From: Oligoflexia bacterium | GTDB taxonomy: Bacteria; Bdellovibrionota; Bdellovibrionia; Bdellovibrionales; Bdellovibrionaceae | DNA length: 64,000 nucleotides | Assembly: GCA_016861345.1 (NCBI GenBank) | Contig: BOLD01000002.1 | Span: 1 to 64,000 of the forward strand | Direction: 5' to 3' | In this document: in pieces, positions 1-7,902 of the stretch | Numbering within the stretch: the first letter of the stretch is position 1 | How the letters are laid out: every line of letters starts with the position of its first letter | Position numbers and translations under genes: made by a program | The notes under the pieces: generated by a model | Database searches by the model: none | What the model saw: the letters and a program-made list of their open reading frames with translations, nothing else | What the model was told of the DNA's origin: nothing

Positions 1-158
1 TTTTCTGATTTTCGTTAACTCAAATTCAACAACATGGAGCTTCTGGATGCAATCCTTTCAACTACTTACAATCCAACCACTGCCATTCTCAACCTGAGAC
101 TACACTGAGTATCAAAATTGCCTTCAAGTTCAGGACTTGAACAGCCGATATTGTTTAT

Positions 159-1292
159 ATGAAAGTAACTACCTGTCTTATTATGATATTGATAGCAGCA
201 GGTCCTTTATTCGCTGGTGATTCCAGCCTGTTGACTTATCAGGGTCGTATACTGAAACCTGATTCAACTCCGGTCGAGGGCAATGTTAGTTTTCAAATTA
301 AAATTTACTCACCTGGTTCAGAAAAATGTCTTTTGTGGCAAGAGCAACAAGTTGTTTCTGTGGACGATGGTGTTTTTAATCTTGAGATCGGTAGTTCTTC
401 CAATCGAGTGGCCGGTCAAGCCAGTATTGATATCGCTTTTCGAAATTCAGGAACATTCTCATCACTGAGTTGTGACTCGGGAACGACTTATGCACCCAAC
501 GCCAATGACGACCGCCAAATGATTGTGAGTTTTAATGATGGATCAGGAGCCCAGACACTGACGGCAATGAGTATTAAATCAGTACCCTATGCAATGTACG
601 CAGATAAAGCGAAAGAAGCTCAGAGTCTTTCGACAGAAGGCTTGACTGCAGGGGACACAGGAAAAGTATTAAAATACAATGGAACAACTTGGGTTGCTGA
701 TACGGATGTGTCTGGTGGTAGTCCCACCTGGGCTAGTATTACGGGAAAGCCCAGTTTTGGATCGCTGGCGACAATGACCACCAGTGGAACACCAGATGGG
801 ACAAAGTTTTTACGAGATGATGGTCAATGGACAACAGTCAGTGGTGGCTCAGGTACTGTAACACAAGTTTCAACAGGAACGGGATTAAGTGGCGGGCCGA
901 TTACAGCCAGTGGAACAATTAGTTTGGCAAACACTGCGGTAACAGCGGGATCCTATGGTTCGGCAACTCAAGTGGGAACATTTACCGTGGATGCTCAAGG
1001 TCGATTGACAGCGGCTGGGAACACAACAGTAACGCCAGCCTGGTCAAGTGTGACGGGTAAGCCAACGATTGGAACTGTGGCTGCGCTCAATACGAATGCA
1101 AGCACAACTCAATTTTTAAGAGGGGACGGGACTTGGGCTATACCCGCAGGAAGTGGGGCAAGTTGCTCTTCTCCTTCGAAAACACACGGACAGGTTTGGG
1201 TGTCGAGTTGTAGTTATGGATTTTATAAAGTCTATCAATGCTGGGATGGCACAAATTCGATCGTGGGGTCGATTCCAAGCGGTTGTAAATAG
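159..1292 (+). CDS. Secreted phage-tail-fibre-like protein (377 aa)
   Basis: A signal peptide (residues 1-19, ending LFA-G) is followed by a globular N-terminal domain (about 23-150) with the LTYQGR...DGVFNLEIG pattern common at the start of Bdellovibrio fibre-like surface proteins. Residues about 185-335 hold two Gly/Thr/Ser-rich tail-fibre-type repeats, each running from W-(A/S)-S-(I/V)-TGKP to FLR-D-G-W. The last 42 residues form a small tip with four cysteines (C..C..QCWDG..GCK). There is no S74/endosialidase-type chaperone domain at the C-terminus. Family knowledge suggests a trimeric fibre exposed on the cell surface and used for binding prey or surfaces; that role is inference. The start is ATG 159, which opens the signal peptide. 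Confidence 0.75.
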   Translation: MKVTTCLIMILIAAGPLFAGDSSLLTYQGRILKPDSTPVEGNVSFQIKIYSPGSEKCLLWQEQQVVSVDDGVFNLEIGSSSNRVAGQASIDIAFRNSGTFSSLSCDSGTTYAPNANDDRQMIVSFNDGSGAQTLTAMSIKSVPYAMYADKAKEAQSLSTEGLTAGDTGKVLKYNGTTWVADTDVSGGSPTWASITGKPSFGSLATMTTSGTPDGTKFLRDDGQWTTVSGGSGTVTQVSTGTGLSGGPITASGTISLANTAVTAGSYGSATQVGTFTVDAQGRLTAAGNTTVTPAWSSVTGKPTIGTVAALNTNASTTQFLRGDGTWAIPAGSGASCSSPSKTHGQVWVSSCSYGFYKVYQCWDGTNSIVGSIPSGCK

Positions 1293-1294
1293 GC

Positions 1295-1717
1295 TTAGTC
1301 TTGATCCGTTGTCACACTCAAAAAGTTTTTTTTGCAATCGGCAGATAGCTTATCAAGTTTTTCAAATAAACAGGTTGCAATTTGTCCTTTGCTTTTTCCT
1401 GGGCACAGGACTGAAGATTGACATTTTTCGAAAGCTTGAGTGTATGACATGACAGTAATATCGCAGTAGGGCTTGAGTCCGTCATGATTGTCAAGTATGC
1501 AAGCACCTAAGCCTTTTCCCCATTTTTTATTTTCACAAACTGAAAGTTGTGCATATTCACCGCAAAGCCGAGCTGATACCTTGAGTAAATTTTGTGGCTG
1601 TGGGATAGACAAAGCTGCTGGCGCGGATGCTGATATTGATGAGCTATTTTTCAGTAAAATGAAGCTCGTCAGGACACTAAGAAAATAGATGGCAACATAT
1701 GCGATGAGTTTAGTCAT
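1295..1717 (-). CDS. Small membrane-anchored Cys-rich protein
   Basis: A 140-residue protein of unknown function. Residues 4-22 form a hydrophobic segment that could be an uncleaved anchor or a signal peptide. The rest is probably periplasmic and holds eight regularly spaced cysteines (LCGEY, VCENK, ACILD, YCDIT, KCQSS, LCPGK, TCLFE, DCKKN), resembling the short Cys-rich repeats of exported proteins with paired disulfides. It converges with the fibre-like gene with only 2 bp between stop codons. No enzyme motif is visible. Confidence 0.65.
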   Translation of the reverse strand: MTKLIAYVAIYFLSVLTSFILLKNSSSISASAPAALSIPQPQNLLKVSARLCGEYAQLSVCENKKWGKGLGACILDNHDGLKPYCDITVMSYTQAFEKCQSSVLCPGKSKGQIATCLFEKLDKLSADCKKNFLSVTTDQD

Positions 1718-1764
1718 GGACGCAGAATAGCGCTTCTTTAATCGATTGTCTTTACTTGATTGGA

Positions 1765-3168
1765 CTATAGTCTTGGAATTAGCCCTAGCATATAGCTAAA
1801 ATAATCAGTCCAGCTGAGGCCAAGGCCGCCACGAAGGTGATAAATGCTAAAGATCAGGCTGCCACCGATCAAATAAATAATGGGTTTAAACTGACCGAGC
1901 TGTATACGGAAAGTGAATCGTCTTAAATACAGGGAAAGGCATGAGAAGCTTGCAATAATAGAAAAATATATCCACGCACCCTGGGTGAATGAGGCAAGGG
2001 TTTCATATAAGGAATTTGAGTCACTGAGTACGAAAAGTTCATTTGTAAAGTGAAAAATGAATCCGCCACTAAATATGCTGAGCCAGAGCGAGAGATAAGT
2101 TTTTACATAAGCATTCTTGATTGGTGAAAATAAATTTTTAAAAGTAGGATAAAATACTGTCATGAGAAAATATCCATAATAATGGATTAGACGACCATAG
2201 AATTCTGCAAACGATCGAGCTTTCCAGGGTGAGTTAAACATTGGTGGCATTGGATAGCCTGCAAGCCGTGCGATTCCGACTGCGATTCCAAAACTGTAGG
2301 CTATTTTCAAATAGTAATTGATAAAAATAAAAATAAAGACAATCCAGCGCATCCACCAATCGGGATTATGTGCCTGTGCGACCGACAGTCCGCCCTTAAA
2401 GCCGCGTAAGTCAAGTGATGGCAGATAGTCCGATAAGTTTATAAATGATGGATTTTCACCAAATATAACAAAATTGATCGTATTTATGATGATCAGCGTA
2501 AGAAGTGCGTATAATAAAATTGAGAATCCTTTTAATTGAAGAGTTGGAAGATCCTCTTTTTTGAGACTGGAGATAGGAGAGCAGTCGGAACTTTCATCAA
2601 CGATTGGCGATGAGACATTGATAGCAAAAAAAGGAAAAGAGGTGAAAATCGTCAGTAGAAGCTCGCGAAATCCCAAGATTGCCTTTCGGTGCAGCACGGC
2701 CAACCAATAGAGATAACTCTTAAAAAAAATTGAGATATATAAAACCAAGATACTTGTTTGCGTGTAATCAAGCAGAATAGGGTAAATCAGGACGTAGGAG
2801 CCGCCAAGGTACAGAAGTCGATAGGATTGGCTAATTTTAAAAAAAATATACCCATAGCAAATAAGAAAAAATATGAGTATCGAAGGAGTCAGTATTCGAT
2901 TCATAGGGTAAGTATTAATTAAAGTTGGACTTGTAAATATACCGAAAGATAAATCGGAAAGGTACCAGAAGCTCAGACTGCTCAATGCAACTACATAAGG
3001 TCGTAGTTGCGGTTTAAAATGGATCAAAAAAAGTGTTATACTAACTGGCCAGAAGGCTGAATGGGGGAGTGAAAAATAAAGTATTCCGCAAGATAAAGTA
3101 AGATACGCTAAGCCGTTATTTATGTAAATTGGTAGGCTCCGGACAATGTTACTTGATAACAAGGGCAT
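1765..3168 (-). CDS. MBOAT-like polytopic membrane acyltransferase
   Basis: A 467-residue very hydrophobic protein with roughly ten or more membrane segments. Around residues 320-385 it has FNSPWKARSFAEFYGRL, then FYPTF, then GGFIFHFTNELF. This matches the layout of the MBOAT family (DltB/AlgI type: a N-x-P-x-x-x-R-S-x-x-E-F-W-x-R stretch, then a membrane-embedded His). The His in FIFHFTN would be the catalytic residue. The match is by pattern only. It is the last gene of the minus-strand acyl-assembly operon and overlaps the acyl carrier gene by 20 bp. I infer that it moves an acyl group from that carrier to an acceptor on the outer face of the inner membrane. A wax-synthase-like or unrelated polytopic protein is the alternative. 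Confidence 0.6.
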   Translation of the reverse strand: MPLLSSNIVRSLPIYINNGLAYLTLSCGILYFSLPHSAFWPVSITLFLIHFKPQLRPYVVALSSLSFWYLSDLSFGIFTSPTLINTYPMNRILTPSILIFFLICYGYIFFKISQSYRLLYLGGSYVLIYPILLDYTQTSILVLYISIFFKSYLYWLAVLHRKAILGFRELLLTIFTSFPFFAINVSSPIVDESSDCSPISSLKKEDLPTLQLKGFSILLYALLTLIIINTINFVIFGENPSFINLSDYLPSLDLRGFKGGLSVAQAHNPDWWMRWIVFIFIFINYYLKIAYSFGIAVGIARLAGYPMPPMFNSPWKARSFAEFYGRLIHYYGYFLMTVFYPTFKNLFSPIKNAYVKTYLSLWLSIFSGGFIFHFTNELFVLSDSNSLYETLASFTQGAWIYFSIIASFSCLSLYLRRFTFRIQLGQFKPIIYLIGGSLIFSIYHLRGGLGLSWTDYFSYMLGLIPRL

Positions 3169-3388
3169 ACATTTTATTCAGGGTATCGATTTGCTCTTTC
3201 TTAATGTCCTCAACCTTCATGGAAAGTTCACTAAATTCTGTTTCGAGAAATAAAATAAGGTCCACAATAAAAAGGGAATCAAGTTTTTCAGAGAGAACAA
3301 GTGACGTATTTTCATCAATAGGCTCAGTGACCTTTCTTTTCGTCAATTCGTCCATTACAAATTTTTTTATTTTATCATTCTTTGTCAT
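3149..3388 (-). CDS. Acyl carrier protein
   Basis: A 79-residue acidic helical protein with the phosphopantetheine attachment motif LDSLFIVDLI; Ser38 is the predicted attachment site. Length and motif position are those of a stand-alone type II ACP. It overlaps the upstream ketosynthase by 14 bp and the downstream MBOAT-like gene by 20 bp, so it is almost certainly translated with them. Its sequence departs from housekeeping AcpP (AcpP normally has GADSLDTVEL here), consistent with a dedicated carrier for this cluster. Start ATG 3388 lies within the end of the ketosynthase gene. Confidence 0.85.
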   Translation of the reverse strand: MTKNDKIKKFVMDELTKRKVTEPIDENTSLVLSEKLDSLFIVDLILFLETEFSELSMKVEDIKKEQIDTLNKMYALVIK

Positions 3389-4565
3389 ATTGATCTCCTT
3401 TACTTAAGATAAGACATGCATTTTGGCCTCCAAAGCCAAAACTATTACACATTATATTATTAATATTAGCATTTCTTGATACGTTCGGCACATAGTCCAA
3501 ATCACAGATAGGGTCAGGTGCTTTAAAATTGATCGTAGCGGGTATGATTTGCCTTTTGATCATCAGGCAGGCGGCGATTGCTTGGCTTACGCCCGCAGAA
3601 ATCAGACTGTGGCCAAGCTGTGATTTTAAAGCAGTGATGGGGATTTCATGAGCTTTGTTGCCAAAGACACTCTTTATAGCTCGAGTTTCGATAGGGTCAT
3701 TGAGTTTTGTAGATGTACCGTGGGCACTGATGCAATCAATCTCACTAATGCTGAGGTGAGCTTCGGCTAAGGCAGTTTTCATCACTTGAATAGAGGCTTT
3801 ACAATCAGGTCGTCCATCTGTATGGCGCCAGGCGTCCGTTGCATGTGAGACTGCGCAAATAGTCGCGAGCGGAGGTCTTCCGTTTTTAATAGCATCAGAT
3901 TTTCTTTCGAGAAAAAGAATTCCAGCTCCCTGGGATTTGCAAAATCCATCACGATCAGCAGAGAATGGGCAACTTGCTTGATCTCCGGAAACTGCCCTTT
4001 TTGTATGGGCACCGAGAGCAAAAAATGGGTAGCAATCTGCTGTACTCATTCTGGGCTCAATGCAAATAACGAGAGCGTTATTCCAAATTCCAGACAGAAT
4101 CCGTTCTCTGGCTGCCCCGATAGCCACATGGCTCGTTGAGCACGTCGCAAAAATGGGAATAAATTGTGTTGGATCAGGTGGTCGGCAGTTTCGTTTTATT
4201 AACTCAGATGAAATAAACTCCTCAAAGCGATCCGGTGAAAAATAATCCGGATCTTCAAATGATGTGAGTATATTGGCTTCATTTGTTGTAAAGTAGGACG
4301 AGGTAATGAGGCCGTCAATTTTTTGTGGCAAAGGGTGCTGAAGAATAAATTCATTCAGTAAATGAGCTGAAATGCTATAAACATCGTCGTTATATTTTAA
4401 GCCACTTCGATCAAATAATCCGACTGACCTTGGCGGGAGCGGTACTGTTGGCGATGTCTGTGTTCCGGATTTGCCAGAAAAAAGATTATGCTCAAATGAA
4501 GTTATTGTTGATCCGAGTGGTGAAGCGATGGAATATCCAGAGATCACGATTTCATGTTTTGTCAT
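3375..4565 (-). CDS. Beta-ketoacyl-ACP synthase (KAS II/FabF type)
   Basis: A 396-residue decarboxylating condensing enzyme that should extend an ACP-bound acyl chain by two carbons from malonyl-ACP. The Cys-His-His triad is complete: Cys142 in ATCSTSH, His282 in SAHGTSTKLNDPIET and His319 in KSQLGHSLISAG. The C-terminal NSFGFGGQNACLIL is the usual Gly-rich loop. It overlaps the preceding ketosynthase-like gene by 14 bp and the ACP by 14 bp. The pair of an intact ketosynthase and a Cys-less partner resembles KS/chain-length-factor pairs of type II polyketide and aryl-polyene systems; whether they form a heterodimer here is inference. Confidence 0.9.
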   Translation of the reverse strand: MTKHEIVISGYSIASPLGSTITSFEHNLFSGKSGTQTSPTVPLPPRSVGLFDRSGLKYNDDVYSISAHLLNEFILQHPLPQKIDGLITSSYFTTNEANILTSFEDPDYFSPDRFEEFISSELIKRNCRPPDPTQFIPIFATCSTSHVAIGAARERILSGIWNNALVICIEPRMSTADCYPFFALGAHTKRAVSGDQASCPFSADRDGFCKSQGAGILFLERKSDAIKNGRPPLATICAVSHATDAWRHTDGRPDCKASIQVMKTALAEAHLSISEIDCISAHGTSTKLNDPIETRAIKSVFGNKAHEIPITALKSQLGHSLISAGVSQAIAACLMIKRQIIPATINFKAPDPICDLDYVPNVSRNANINNIMCNSFGFGGQNACLILSKGDQYDKE

Positions 4566-5274
4566 TTTGAATATCCTGTACTAATTGAATAAGTGGAGTC
4601 GCTATTCCATAGCTTGTAGAAGATGTTCTCATATTTAGGACAGAAGACCAATTTGTCCGAGATCCATTTGGTGCAAGTAAGAGGCAAGAAGACCCCTCGG
4701 ATAATATTTGGTCTTTATTTAAGAAGTTTCGTTCTTTTATTTGAAGGATAGGGTCATCAAAGGCAAAGGATGCTGCGACAATAGCCTTTTTTATTTTACC
4801 AAGCTCGAGGTGTAGTTCAGCTTGCTCTAAAGCGTGCAGAACACCATTCTTTCGAGAAGGGTAGGTTAATATGGGGCCCATAATCTTTGTTTGAATTCCG
4901 ACAAGCCCAGCCATGACGCTGGGAGAGTTTTTCATAAGATTCTCAAAATAAATTAAAGTATCGGTGGGCATGGGCTCATGTGAATTGAGGAGTGCGGCAG
5001 TAAAGTAGTCAAGACTTCCTCCTTCGATTGCACAATAAATTCCTGCATCAAAGGGGGATTCAAGATCCAGCGCTTTCAATCTGGTTATAGCCTCGGAGAC
5101 GGAATGAACAAGAAATGTTGCGTTTCTGCTATTTAAGTGCAGCGTTGGGTGCTCAACAAAGGATTGAGTTTTTGTAACCACCACTTTTTTATTCTGAAAT
5201 TCATATTCAAGATTTTTAAGTGGCGTTGTGCTTGGATCTGGGAGGTAATTATAACAACCGATAACTTTACTCAT
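4552..5274 (-). CDS. Cys-less ketosynthase-like protein (chain-length-factor-like)
   Basis: A 240-residue protein with the N-terminal half of a thiolase/ketosynthase fold (IYCAIEGGSLDYF, then GLVGIQTKIMGPILTYPSRKNG, then KKAIVAASFAFDDP). Where a ketosynthase would have its nucleophile (TACAS or similar) this protein reads LTYPSRKNG at residues 137-144, so the active-site Cys is absent, and no catalytic His motifs follow. It is about 60% of normal ketosynthase length and ends cleanly, with no sign of a frameshift into the next gene. It overlaps the KAS III stop by 4 bp (ATGA). A structural, chain-length-setting role beside the intact ketosynthase is the best guess. Confidence 0.65.
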   Translation of the reverse strand: MSKVIGCYNYLPDPSTTPLKNLEYEFQNKKVVVTKTQSFVEHPTLHLNSRNATFLVHSVSEAITRLKALDLESPFDAGIYCAIEGGSLDYFTAALLNSHEPMPTDTLIYFENLMKNSPSVMAGLVGIQTKIMGPILTYPSRKNGVLHALEQAELHLELGKIKKAIVAASFAFDDPILQIKERNFLNKDQILSEGSSCLLLAPNGSRTNWSSVLNMRTSSTSYGIATPLIQLVQDIQNDKT

Positions 5275-6188
5275 ACGACCCTCTTGAGTAAGCTGCCGGC
5301 CCAGGCTAGGCCGCTACCAAAACCACAGATATAAATCAGTTTATTTGATGATTTATGTATTTCATTTTCAAGAAGAAAAGGGATGGAGCAAGAACCTGTA
5401 TTTCCATATTCAGCTGCAGCAAAAGGTGCTTTTTCCGGAGATACCTGTAAGAGACTTTGAATTTTTTCGACTGCCTTTTTTCCGGCTTGATGGAAGCAAA
5501 AAAGATCTATGCTTTCGATATTGTATCCAGTGCTTGATAGATGTTTTTTTATTTCTTTGGGAATTGTGCGAACGGCAAAATCATAGACCGCAACACCGTT
5601 CATTCGTAGCTCACCCTCTTCAATTAGCAGTTCAAATCCTTTCTTGCCAATTGTTCCAAAAGTATAACTCATTGGCTGATAAATTGATTGAGAACTAAGA
5701 AGACAGACTGTGGCTGCATCGCTAAATATTAGACTGAGGCCATCTCGGTCATCGTGAATATAGCGGGAAAGGGTTTCGACGTTAAAAAGTAGACCATATT
5801 TTAAATTCTGACTTTCCATAAGTGATTGAGCAGAGAGAACTCCTTGAACAAAGCCAGCGCACCCAAGTCCATAATCAAGACTGATGCACTTTTCAGGTAA
5901 CTGAAGATCGCCGTGGAGCTTGGCAGCTAAATTGGGCAATTTAATTTGAATTTGCTGACTAACAACGCCAATAAAACTAATTTCATTCACGTCAATATTC
6001 ATCTTTGTTTTGAGCTGTTCAAATGCCTTTAGACACAAAGTTTCAGGCTCATCGCTTAAATCCATTCGATGAACTTGTTTGAAGCCAACCCCCTGTTCGA
6101 TCGTAATTGGGTCAAAACGACTTTTTTGCGATCTATTGTCTATTTTCAATGGAGGTAGGTAGGTACCAATTTCCTGAATGCCAATCAT
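5271..6188 (-). CDS. KAS III (FabH-like) condensing enzyme
   Basis: A 305-residue thiolase-fold enzyme with the KAS III Cys-His-Asn triad: Cys110 in DYGLGCAGFVQG, His233 in FCFHQAGKKAVE and Asn263 in EYGNTGSCSIPF. Family members start a chain by condensing an acyl-CoA with malonyl-ACP, or act as ester- or ketone-forming acyltransferases in secondary metabolism. Length is slightly below the usual 315-330. It overlaps its upstream neighbour by 4 bp and the Cys-less ketosynthase by 4 bp. Its place in a cluster with its own ACP suggests it chooses the starter unit of this pathway rather than serving primary fatty acid synthesis. Confidence 0.85.
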   Translation of the reverse strand: MIGIQEIGTYLPPLKIDNRSQKSRFDPITIEQGVGFKQVHRMDLSDEPETLCLKAFEQLKTKMNIDVNEISFIGVVSQQIQIKLPNLAAKLHGDLQLPEKCISLDYGLGCAGFVQGVLSAQSLMESQNLKYGLLFNVETLSRYIHDDRDGLSLIFSDAATVCLLSSQSIYQPMSYTFGTIGKKGFELLIEEGELRMNGVAVYDFAVRTIPKEIKKHLSSTGYNIESIDLFCFHQAGKKAVEKIQSLLQVSPEKAPFAAAEYGNTGSCSIPFLLENEIHKSSNKLIYICGFGSGLAWAGSLLKRVV

Positions 6189-6835
6189 ATAACTGCCCCA
6201 TATTTATTGTATTCACATCCAACGAATTTTCCATTTAAAAGAAAAGTTGATTTTAGGATATTCATCGAATTGAAATAATCCATGCGGACTGTGTACTCAC
6301 TCAATCGATATTGATTTAAATCAAACTGAGATACAATTTTAATAGCGGGCAGGGGTGGGGCTTGGTTTTGGTAGTCACGACAGAACTGTGGAAAATTTTT
6401 GGTAAAAAGCAGGCGTGGAAGAATGGATAAAATTCTTAACATTGGATTCGATGGGGTACCAGTATAGATGACTTCTTGATCTGATAAAAATCGCGAGTCT
6501 TTTAAGACGTCGGCGCTCTTGAGGCTATATTTTTCAATTGTTTTTGATTCGCTCTCGCTAATCAGGGAATGGTAATGATCTCCCTGACTTTGGAATGAAA
6601 ATATTGCTTTAGTTGTTTTCGGATATGCTGTGAGTTTCCCAGAATAAAATTGTATATAGGGATCTTTGTAAATGGGTCCGATCATTGAAAGGGAAATTTC
6701 AGTAGGTGGTACCTTCAATATTTCATTAGCCTTCGTGCAAAGACTGCTGTACAAATCGGATATATGAAGAAACTCACGATCGTCGCGAAACGGAATTTTG
6801 ACGGTACTTTCAAAAAGAGTCCTTTGACCAGACAC
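6185..6835 (-). CDS. Unrecognised protein heading the acyl-assembly operon
   Basis: A 216-residue soluble protein with no signal peptide and no motif I recognise. It is rich in aromatic and hydrophobic residues and has two distinct halves. The first includes a stretch around residues 60-90 (IQFYSGKLTAYPKTTKAIFSFQSQ). The second carries ILPRLLFTKNFPQFCRDY and ends in an alternating strand-like segment (STFLLNGKFVGCEYN). The stop overlaps the KAS III start (ATGA), so it is translationally coupled to it. Position suggests an accessory enzyme or partner of the condensing enzymes. It is divergently transcribed from the hotdog gene across fewer than 100 bp that must hold both promoters. Confidence 0.6.
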   Translation of the reverse strand: MSGQRTLFESTVKIPFRDDREFLHISDLYSSLCTKANEILKVPPTEISLSMIGPIYKDPYIQFYSGKLTAYPKTTKAIFSFQSQGDHYHSLISESESKTIEKYSLKSADVLKDSRFLSDQEVIYTGTPSNPMLRILSILPRLLFTKNFPQFCRDYQNQAPPLPAIKIVSQFDLNQYRLSEYTVRMDYFNSMNILKSTFLLNGKFVGCEYNKYGAVI

Positions 6836-6879
6836 TACTCCTCCCCATCAAAAAAAATGACATCACCTATTGGAGATCA

Positions 6880-7236
6880 TTGCAATGTGATTATCGTGAT
6901 GCGCAATGTCTTTTGCGGGGTGTTTTTCTGATGGGTATCGCTCAGATGCATGATGAAATAGTTTACGAAGCAGCTGGTATTACAGAATATGGTGAAACAG
7001 GTGCGCTATTGCTTCTTATTTATAGGTCTCTTTTGAAGACTTATGGTGCGGGTGGCATAATTACAGAATGGGATTCTGAGTTTTATAAAATCCCAGAAAT
7101 AGGAAGTCTTGTACTTGTTGATTTTGCAATTCGAAGTATATCGAATCTTGGATTTGCTATAGTGACCATTCAGGCAAGTTTGCAGGATGGGACAGCTTTG
7201 ATGAAGGTGCGCTATATCACTCAATTAAAAAAGTGA
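6880..7236 (+). CDS. Hotdog-fold protein, MaoC-like half domain
   Basis: Up to 118 residues. The spacing of ITEWDSEFYKIPEIGSLVLVDFAIRS and FAIVTIQASLQDGTALMKVRYI fits the second part of a MaoC/hotdog domain (substrate-cleft strand, then a V-x-x-x-x-x-Q-D-G strand). The N-terminal Asp/His active-site segment of MaoC hydratases is not present, so dehydratase activity cannot be assumed; it may be a thioesterase-like or binding hotdog. The start is uncertain. TTG 6880 follows GGAG by 4 bp; ATG 6931 follows GGGG by about 10 bp and would remove 17 residues. It is the first gene of the plus-strand arm, 6 bp before the nitroreductase. Confidence 0.55.
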   Translation: MQCDYRDAQCLLRGVFLMGIAQMHDEIVYEAAGITEYGETGALLLLIYRSLLKTYGAGGIITEWDSEFYKIPEIGSLVLVDFAIRSISNLGFAIVTIQASLQDGTALMKVRYITQLKK

Positions 7237-7242
7237 GGCAAG

Positions 7243-7893
7243 ATGAGTATTGAAAGAAAATTTCTATTTGAAAGTCTGATGTGGAGATATGCCACGCACG
7301 CCTTTGATAAGAATAAAAAGATTTCCCAAGCGGATTGGGATTTGGTTGAGGATGTTCTCAGGCTTACGCCATCGACATTTGGGCTTCAACCATGGAAATT
7401 TATAGTTGTACAGAATGTCGAACTAAGGCAGAAGTTGTTGCCTTACACATGGAACCAGTCTCAGGTTCTCGATTGCTCTCACTATATCGTATTTGCAACG
7501 CTTAGCCAAATCTCTGAAGCGTATGTTATGAAGTATATGAAGAAAGTGAGTGATGTGAGGCGAGCTCCTTTGGAGCTCATGGCGGAATATAAAAATAAAA
7601 TCATGGGGTCGGTGCAGGGGCCGATAAATGAAGCAAACATTATTCATTTTACACGTCGTCAAGCTTACATTGCAATGGGTTCATTGCTGACGTCAGCAGC
7701 CTTAATGCGAATTGATACATGTCCCATTGAAGGGCTTGATCGTGAAAAATATGATGATCTCCTTGGATTGAAAGGGACGGACTACCGCACAATTGCTGCT
7801 GTTGCATGCGGATACCGCAGTTCAGAGGATCGGTACGCCAAGCTTCAAAAGGTTCGTTTTGAGAAGAGTGAGATTATTTCACATATTGATTGA
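7243..7893 (+). CDS. Nitroreductase-family flavoprotein
   Basis: A 216-residue member of the FMN-dependent nitroreductase superfamily. Visible landmarks are the RYATHAFD N-terminus that contacts FMN phosphate, the LTPSTFGLQPWKFIVV helix-strand (S-x-x-N/G-x-Q-P-W), and AALMRIDTCPIEGLD with a following Gly. Members reduce nitroaromatics, quinones, enones or flavins using NAD(P)H, and some oxidise heterocycles in biosynthetic clusters. The start ATG 7243 follows a GAGGCAAG site. It lies between the hotdog gene and the cysH-like gene in the plus arm, so a redox tailoring step for the cluster product is plausible but unproven. Confidence 0.8.
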   Translation: MSIERKFLFESLMWRYATHAFDKNKKISQADWDLVEDVLRLTPSTFGLQPWKFIVVQNVELRQKLLPYTWNQSQVLDCSHYIVFATLSQISEAYVMKYMKKVSDVRRAPLELMAEYKNKIMGSVQGPINEANIIHFTRRQAYIAMGSLLTSAALMRIDTCPIEGLDREKYDDLLGLKGTDYRTIAAVACGYRSSEDRYAKLQKVRFEKSEIISHID

Positions 7894-7902
7894 GGTCGAC
7901 TA

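Noticed and set aside
144-151. GCCGATAT as a flagellar sigma-28 -10 element before the fibre-like gene
   Set aside because: It lies only 7 bp before the start codon and has no matching -35 sequence.
1-158. 3' end of a gene running in from the left edge
   Set aside because: One plus frame stays open for about 110 bases, but its translation shows no recognisable protein pattern and no support from neighbours.
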